Of a stretch of DNA of 64,000 nucleotides, positions 59,718 to 64,000 are shown in pieces. A program made the translations under genes and the position numbers. Position 1 is the first letter of the stretch. The number at the start of each line of letters is the position of its first letter. A model generated the notes under the pieces. The model did no database searches. It was not told the origin of the DNA and saw only the letters and a program-made list of their open reading frames with translations. The stretch spans positions 1 through 64,000 of the forward strand of contig JBBSGT010000002.1 of assembly GCA_038253825.1 (NCBI GenBank), written 5' to 3'. This DNA comes from JACDET01 sp038253825. GTDB lineage: Bacteria > Patescibacteriota > Microgenomatia > Levybacterales > UBA12049.

Positions 59718-59857
59718 TGGGATATGGAAATATGCAACGTATGATGAACGAAGTGAAAGGAGGAATCTAGGGTTTTGGTTTCCTAGGGCTTATCACCTGG
59801 ATCCTTATCTTTATTGTTTTGGTGCTTTTGGTTATAGTTCTCTGGAAACAAATTTAA
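59714..59857 (+). pseudogene. Small Met-rich membrane protein interrupted by in-frame TAG
   Basis: The frame begins at ATG 59714, overlapping the csoR stop: MMGYGNMQRMMNEVKGGI, TAG at 59768-59770, then GFGFLGLITWILIFIVLVLL, VIVLWKQI and TAA 59855-59857. The intact pattern (Met/Gly-rich head, FGFLG-x-x-TW, one membrane helix, LWKQI) is common next to copper genes. No start codon lies just after the TAG, so the membrane part could only be made by read-through. Both halves otherwise look conserved. Confidence 0.6.
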
Positions 59858-59869
59858 AAAAAATAATAT

Positions 59870-60229
59870 ATGTCGATGAATAAACTTATAGTTACTCTTC
59901 TTGACCTATTCGCAATGGGATTTGTTTACTGGTTTTTTCTTATGAAAAACGAAAATGCAACAGAAGTTGGGGATTCAGTAGATATTATTGTAGAAGGTGG
60001 CTATTCACCTGCAACGGTTGCTATTCAAAAAGGGAAAACAACTAAAATTAATTTTATTCGTAAAGATCCAAGTAGCTGTTTAGAAGAGGTTGTTATTGGT
60101 GATTTCAAAACGCGCAAATTTTTACCTCTAAATAAAAAAGTAACTGTAGAAGTAAAACCCCAAGAAGCAGGAGAAGTAGACTTTGCTTGTGGTATGAATA
60201 TGTATCATGGAAAGATTATAGTCAAATAA
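59870..60229 (+). CDS. Membrane-anchored cupredoxin-like copper protein
   Basis: 119 residues. An N-terminal helix (KLIVTLLDLFAMGFVYWFFL) anchors a plastocyanin-like domain: VDIIVEGGYSPATVAIQKGK, TKINFIRKDPSSCLEEVVIG, VEVKPQEAGEVDFACGMNMY, HGKIIVK. The Cys, Met and His of ACGMNMYHG, with a second Cys in SSCLEE, form a plausible extracytoplasmic copper site. The upstream His of blue copper sites is not obvious, so metal chelation may outweigh electron transfer. The stop is 2 bases from the next start. Confidence 0.8.
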   Translation: MSMNKLIVTLLDLFAMGFVYWFFLMKNENATEVGDSVDIIVEGGYSPATVAIQKGKTTKINFIRKDPSSCLEEVVIGDFKTRKFLPLNKKVTVEVKPQEAGEVDFACGMNMYHGKIIVK

Positions 60230-60231
60230 TT

Positions 60232-60768
60232 ATGAAGCATCTGAGAAATTACTTAGCATTTTATATCCCAATCGTAATAATACTGGTCATTATTATCTTC
60301 TTCTTGTGGTATTTATTGACTAGTGCCTCAAATCAAAATATTTCAAATAAATCATTGATGGGACAAGCGGTGAAAGTTTTAAGTCGCGATCACGTTCCAG
60401 ACAGAACGAAAATCCAATACAATTCAAATCCACCAGCAGCAGGTGCGCACTATGCACAACCTCAAGATGCTGGAATATATACCGTCCCACCTGCTGATGG
60501 TCATCTTGTTCACAGCTTAGAGCACGGAGCAATTATCCTCTGGTATAACCCAAATGAGCTTTCAAAAGAACAAATTACACAACTTGAAAATATCTTCAAA
60601 AGTATCTCTTTAGATAAGAAAATAATGACACCACTTATAAATTTAGATGTACCTATTGCGCTTACTTCATGGGGAAGGATAATAAAATTAAAAAGTATTG
60701 ATGAAAAGCAGATAAAATCATTCTTCGAAACAAATTACGATAGAGGGCCTGAACAAGCACCAATATAG
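60232..60768 (+). CDS. DUF3105 membrane-anchored protein
   Basis: 178 residues from ATG 60232. One N-terminal membrane helix (YLAFYIPIVIILVIIIFFLW) precedes a domain with YNSNPPAAGAHYAQPQDAG and HLVHSLEHGAIILWYNPNEL, the hallmarks of DUF3105. The conserved His residues (AHY, HLVHSLEHG) suggest metal binding, although the family function is unknown. It is placed between the cupredoxin and copA and is probably part of copper handling outside the membrane. An upstream in-frame ATG at 60187 lies within the cupredoxin gene and is not used here. Confidence 0.85.
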   Translation: MKHLRNYLAFYIPIVIILVIIIFFLWYLLTSASNQNISNKSLMGQAVKVLSRDHVPDRTKIQYNSNPPAAGAHYAQPQDAGIYTVPPADGHLVHSLEHGAIILWYNPNELSKEQITQLENIFKSISLDKKIMTPLINLDVPIALTSWGRIIKLKSIDEKQIKSFFETNYDRGPEQAPI

Positions 60769-60769
60769 T

Positions 60770-62998
60770 ATGGAAGAAATAAAAAAAACATACCCAGTAA
60801 AAGGCATGCATTGTGCCTCTTGTGTACGGGTCATTGAACGAGCAGTTAAAAGAATTGATGGTGTTGTTGCTTGTAATGTCAATCTTGCTACAGAACAAGC
60901 AACAGTTACCTTTGACAAGAGTAAAGTAACCAAGGATCATATCGCATCAGCTGTGAAAAATGTCGGGTATCGAGCTCTTGTTGACGAAGAAATATTGTCA
61001 GAAGAAGAACAAAAAAAGCAAAAACATAAAGAGCTCAATGAACTGAGAAATAAAGTGATATTTAGCTTATTTTTTGGTGGCTTAATCCTTTGGGGAAGTT
61101 TCCCAGGTATTATGGAAACTGCACCTCAAATACTCAAAGACCCCCTTTTACAATTTATGTTTGCGACTCCAGTGCAGCTATGGGCTGGCTGGGAATTTTA
61201 TCGTGCAGCCTTTGCTTCACTTCGCCATCGAACCGCAAATATGGATACACTCGTTGCTATCGGTACAACTATTGCCTATGGTTATTCTGTTATTGTTACC
61301 TTCTTTCCACAACTCTTTAAAGAGCTAGGTATTATGCCTATGCCTTTTTTTGATACCTCAACGATCATTATTGGATTGATATTACTTGGTCGTTTTTTTG
61401 AAGCACGAGCAAAATCTAGTACATCTGACGCTATTAAAAAACTTGCTGGACTCCAAGCAAAAACTGCGAGAGTAGTAAAAGCTGGGCAAGAGATAGATAT
61501 TCCAATAGAACAAGTGGAAATTGGCGATATAATTCGTGTCAGACCTGGAGAGAAAGTACCAACTGATGGCGAGATTACTGAGGGCGATTCTACACTTGAT
61601 GAGTCTATGATAACCGGTGAAAGTATTCCGGTTGAGAAATCAAAAGGCGACAGCGTTGTTGGGGCAACCTTAAATAAATCAGGAACTTTCCTCTACAAAG
61701 CGACAAAAGTTGGGAGTGATACCATGCTTTCACAAATTATTAAACTTGTCCAAGAAGCACAAGGATCTAAAGCTCCGATTCAACGAATCGCCGATCTTAT
61801 TTCTTCCTACTTTGTCCCAATTGTCCTGATGCTTGCTCTTTTGACCTTTGTTGTTTGGTATGATTTTGGTACACAACCAGCTTTACTCTTTGCGATATTA
61901 AATACAGTAGCAGTCCTTATTATTGCCTGTCCTTGTGCAATGGGACTGGCAACCCCGACTGCAATAATGGTAGGAACAGGAAAAGGAGCTGAGAATGGCA
62001 TCCTCATCAAAGATGCAGAAAGCCTTGAAACAGCACATAAAATACAAACGATTATCTTTGATAAAACTGGAACTCTCACAAATGGAAAGCCTGTGGTGAC
62101 AGATATTATTACTAGTAATCATATAAATGGAGATGAAATTCTCAAACTTGCAGCCTCTTTAGAAAAAGGTTCAGAACATTCACTCGCTGAGGCAATAGTA
62201 AAAGAAGCAGAAAGCAAACATGTTGTTCTTTTACCAGTTGAAAAATTCCACGCAATTCCCGGACATGGAGTGAAAGGTGTCGTTGATGGGAAATTGATTC
62301 ATTTTGGTAATAGAAGGTTTATGGAAAGTAAACAAATTGCCCTAACTGATGTTGAAGAACATGTGAGCAAACTTGAGACAGAGGGAAAAACAGTTATGCT
62401 ACTAACTGTTGATAACCGGCTATCAGCACTCATTGCTGTTGCTGACACAGTTAAGGAATCTGCAAAAGAAGGTGTTGAAAAACTACAAAAAATGGGTATA
62501 GAGGTAGTTATGATAACTGGAGATAACAAACGGACAGCTGAAGCAATTGCAAAGCAAGTAGGTATTACCAGAGTGCTTGCCGAAGTATTGCCAGAAGAAA
62601 AAGAAGCAGAACTGAGAAAAATTCAAGCAGAAGGGAAAAAAGTCGCCATGGTTGGAGATGGTATTAATGATGCCCCAGCACTTGCCGCAGCTGACTTAGG
62701 AATCGCAATGGGAACGGGAACGGATGTGGCAATTGAAGCAGCGGATATAACACTTGTGAATAAAAATTTAAGCTCAGTTGCTTCTGCTATCACTCTTTCA
62801 AAAAAGACCATGCGAACAATTAAAATAAATTTATTTTGGGCATTTGGCTACAATATAATTTTAATTCCTGTCGCAGCAGGAGTTCTCTACCCCTTTTTCC
62901 ATTTACTCATGCCTCCAGTTCTTGCCTCAGCTGCAATGGCAATGTCTAGTATTTCTGTTGTATCGAATTCTCTACTTTTGAAGAAAAGTAAAATTTAG
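60770..62998 (+). CDS. copA: Copper-exporting P1B-type ATPase
   Basis: 742 residues. One N-terminal heavy-metal domain with GMHCASC is followed by eight membrane helices. The canonical motifs are TGESIPVEKSKGD in the actuator domain, the Cu(I) path CPC in IIACPCAMGLATPTA, the phosphorylation site DKTGTLTNGKP, the nucleotide-domain HP region (IPGHGVKG), TGDNKRTAEAIA, GDGINDAPALAAADLG, and the last-helix FGYNIILIP and MSSISVVSNSL. This is a CopA-type (P1B-1) Cu+ exporter. It begins 1 base after the DUF3105 stop and is controlled from the csoR promoter. Confidence 0.95.
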   Translation: MEEIKKTYPVKGMHCASCVRVIERAVKRIDGVVACNVNLATEQATVTFDKSKVTKDHIASAVKNVGYRALVDEEILSEEEQKKQKHKELNELRNKVIFSLFFGGLILWGSFPGIMETAPQILKDPLLQFMFATPVQLWAGWEFYRAAFASLRHRTANMDTLVAIGTTIAYGYSVIVTFFPQLFKELGIMPMPFFDTSTIIIGLILLGRFFEARAKSSTSDAIKKLAGLQAKTARVVKAGQEIDIPIEQVEIGDIIRVRPGEKVPTDGEITEGDSTLDESMITGESIPVEKSKGDSVVGATLNKSGTFLYKATKVGSDTMLSQIIKLVQEAQGSKAPIQRIADLISSYFVPIVLMLALLTFVVWYDFGTQPALLFAILNTVAVLIIACPCAMGLATPTAIMVGTGKGAENGILIKDAESLETAHKIQTIIFDKTGTLTNGKPVVTDIITSNHINGDEILKLAASLEKGSEHSLAEAIVKEAESKHVVLLPVEKFHAIPGHGVKGVVDGKLIHFGNRRFMESKQIALTDVEEHVSKLETEGKTVMLLTVDNRLSALIAVADTVKESAKEGVEKLQKMGIEVVMITGDNKRTAEAIAKQVGITRVLAEVLPEEKEAELRKIQAEGKKVAMVGDGINDAPALAAADLGIAMGTGTDVAIEAADITLVNKNLSSVASAITLSKKTMRTIKINLFWAFGYNIILIPVAAGVLYPFFHLLMPPVLASAAMAMSSISVVSNSLLLKKSKI

Positions 62999-63006
62999 CA
63001 CAGAAT

Positions 63007-63285
63007 ATGACAGAAAGAGTTGAACGAACAGCAACTGTTTATAACGAAATTGCTTCGAAGTATGCTAAAAACAAAGCGGATAAATATTCTGATAGAGCAA
63101 TATGGACATTTACTGATTTACTCTCTCCAGGCTCTCGAATAATAAGTATTGGCTGTGGTCATGGAAGAGATGAAGCGCTCTTTAAGCAAAGAGGTTTTGC
63201 GCCAGTCGGTGTTGATGTTTCCAAATATTTGTTGCAAATAGCAAGTCAGCAAAATCCTGATATACCATTTGTCATATTGTTATAG
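63007..63285 (+). pseudogene. 5' fragment of a SAM-dependent methyltransferase
   Basis: 92 codons: MTERVERTATVYNEIASKYA, RIISIGCGHGRDEALFKQRG, APVGVDVSKYLLQIASQQNP, DIPFVILL-stop. Motif I (SIGCGHGRD) and motif II are intact, but the protein stops after about one third of the usual length, where it meets the remnant of a different gene. It is therefore non-functional as a methyltransferase. Confidence 0.7.
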
Positions 63286-63410
63286 AAGATTGTGATCTTG
63301 AAGAGAGTATCAAAATAGTAAAGAAAGTAAAAGAGGAACTTAATCAAAGATATCATATTCAACATGCCACAACTGAAACTGAGCTAATAGAATACCCACA
63401 AATTAAATAG
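63273..63410 (+). pseudogene. 3' fragment of a cation diffusion facilitator (CDF) transporter
   Basis: In another frame, 45 codons to TAG 63408-63410 read HIVIEDCDLEESIKIVKKVK, EELNQRYHIQHATTETELIE, YPQIK. 'H-v-v/i-x-D/E ... ik-kvk-e-L-n-x-r-y-x-I-x-H-a-T' is the C-terminal cytoplasmic domain of CDF metal transporters. It joins the methyltransferase fragment at about 63270, so a deletion has removed the end of one gene and the start of the other. The CDF family exports Zn, Co, Cd or Fe. Confidence 0.6.
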
Positions 63411-63412
63411 CG

Positions 63413-63448
63413 TTGTAGAGAGAATATGTACCTGCTACAATATGTCGT
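63413..63448 (+). promoter_or_regulatory. blaI-type promoter with TGTA-N5-TACA dyad
   Basis: TTGTAG (63413-63418), a 17-base spacer and TACAAT (63436-63441). ATG 63449 lies 7 bases after the -10, so the transcript is leaderless. The dyad TGTA-CCTGC-TACA (63427-63439) overlaps the -10 and uses the TGTA/TACA half-sites typical of BlaI/CopY repressors. Confidence 0.6.
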
Positions 63449-63829
63449 ATGAAGACAGCAACACTTGGAGAATTAGAACAGCAAATAATGGATATTTTTT
63501 GGGAGGCTAACACATCTACTGCTAGAGAGATTCTTACCAAACTTGAAAAGACTCGGAAGATTGCATATACGACTGTAACCACAATTCTGCAAAGACTCTG
63601 TGAAAAAGAGCTTCTCAAAAGAGTAGAAGGTAAATCAGGGTATATTTACTCTCCCAAAGTATCAAAAGAATCGTATAGTAAAAATATTGCTCAAACTTTC
63701 CTTAAGAAATTTATCAATTCTTTTGGAGATACAGCTATTGCCTCTTTTGCTGAAAGTATTGATTCGCTACCCGTAAAAAGGAAAGAATATTTTATCAAAT
63801 TGCTTGAAGACCATGATAAGAGTAAATAA
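63449..63829 (+). CDS. BlaI/MecI/CopY family transcriptional repressor
   Basis: 126 residues. The winged-helix domain reads ATLGELEQQIMDIFWEANTS, TAREILTKLEKTRKIAYTTV, TTILQRLCEKELLKRVEGKS, GYIYSPKVSKESY, the standard Penicillinase_R pattern. The C-terminal helical part mediates dimerisation; no CopY-type CxCxxxxCxC metal motif is visible, so a BlaI-type, protease-inactivated repressor is more likely than a CopY. It overlaps the downstream membrane protein gene by 17 bases, as in BlaI-BlaR1 pairs. Confidence 0.9.
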   Translation: MKTATLGELEQQIMDIFWEANTSTAREILTKLEKTRKIAYTTVTTILQRLCEKELLKRVEGKSGYIYSPKVSKESYSKNIAQTFLKKFINSFGDTAIASFAESIDSLPVKRKEYFIKLLEDHDKSK

Positions 63830-64000
63830 GAAACTTTGTATTTTTTTAGGTTTATTTATTGTATTAGGAACGTCAACTCTCCTTGCACTACAACGCCTTC
63901 TTCCACTTATAAATCATACTGTCTATTATTGCCAATCTATTATGAATTCACTTTCTCTCCCCTTACCTAACTATTTGGGTCTAATTCCATTTTTCATATT
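63813..64000 (+). CDS. Probable M56/BlaR1-type membrane peptidase, N-terminus only (truncated by window end)
   Basis: From ATG 63813 the frame is open to the window edge: 62 residues with one clear membrane helix (LCIFLGLFIVLGTSTLLALQ), then LLPLINHTVYYCQSIMN and a second hydrophobic stretch. The HEXXH motif would lie outside the window. The call rests on the overlap with a BlaI-type repressor and on topology; I have no direct domain evidence. Confidence 0.5.
   Translation, partial: MIRVNKKLCIFLGLFIVLGTSTLLALQRLLPLINHTVYYCQSIMNSLSLPLPNYLGLIPFFI

Noticed and set aside
1..64000. Alternative genetic code (UGA as Gly, as in Gracilibacteria/Absconditabacteria)
   Set aside because: Many intact genes end at TGA with downstream genes correctly overlapping as ATGA, so UGA is a stop here.

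Overview
The window is AT-rich and densely packed with genes, and it reads with the standard bacterial code: TGA ends many intact genes and is not recoded to Gly. The content points to a Candidate Phyla Radiation (Patescibacteria) bacterium, probably of the Microgenomates type. The pointers are many short-leader or leaderless promoters, lineage-typical hypothetical proteins, an isolated class E-like sortase with a LAxTG substrate, a truncated SerB/SerA fusion, an orphan AtpI-like protein, and long runs of GT-C, GT2 and GT4 glycosyltransferases with glycoside hydrolases. The lineage call is inference from gene content; no rRNA lies in the window.

Layout. 0-10.6 kb is mostly housekeeping: polysaccharide deacetylase, TypA/BipA, endonuclease III, a coiled-coil protein, a GT-C-like membrane protein, a PIG-L deacetylase, a DsbA-like/DsbB pair, an AtpI-like protein, the SerB-SerA-ACT fusion, a DUF4352 protein and a DUF2292 protein. 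10.6-14.6 kb carries two secreted Asn-rich 'NTGG' repeat proteins behind a long structured leader. 14.6-30.5 kb is a surface-glycan locus. On the minus strand it has a GT2-GT2 fusion, a GT-C enzyme and a decayed hydrolase. On the plus strand it has a 1362-residue GT2 / processive GT2 / half-flippase / GT4 fusion, a GT2, a pyruvyl transferase, a deacetylase, two GT-C enzymes and a TIM-barrel hydrolase. 30.7-35.5 kb holds a LASTG-anchored protein and its sortase, a third NTGG protein, an EEP-family phosphatase/nuclease, a D,D-carboxypeptidase and a DedA protein.

35.5-43.1 kb is an accessory stretch: a decayed deacetylase, a zinc-ribbon gene that seems to start with AUU, a DUF4382 protein, a Nudix hydrolase, a frameshifted kinase, a P-loop kinase, gene fragments and a Fic protein with a perfect inverted-repeat operator. 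A related short DNA element follows most of these genes, which suggests a cassette-like arrangement. 43.1-54.9 kb starts with tRNA-Pro and tRNA-Leu, followed by a second glycan locus: GT2, acetyltransferase, processive GT2, GT2, GT4, a methyltransferase broken by one stop, two GT-C enzymes and two TIM-barrel hydrolases with C-terminal beta domains. 54.9-58.6 kb holds a membrane protein, tRNA-Gly, a methyltransferase, an AI-2E transporter-family protein and a Gly-rich surface protein.

58.7-64 kb looks like a copper island beside tRNA-Arg: a decayed recombinase, CsoR with its operator, a small membrane ORF broken by TAG, a cupredoxin, a DUF3105 protein, CopA, a methyltransferase/CDF deletion scar, and a BlaI-type repressor followed by a probable M56 peptidase. 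Taken together, most of the coding capacity builds, modifies and anchors an external polymer and surface proteins. The paralogous GT-C plus hydrolase sets and the fused polymerase/flippase/GT4 protein are the most distinctive parts.
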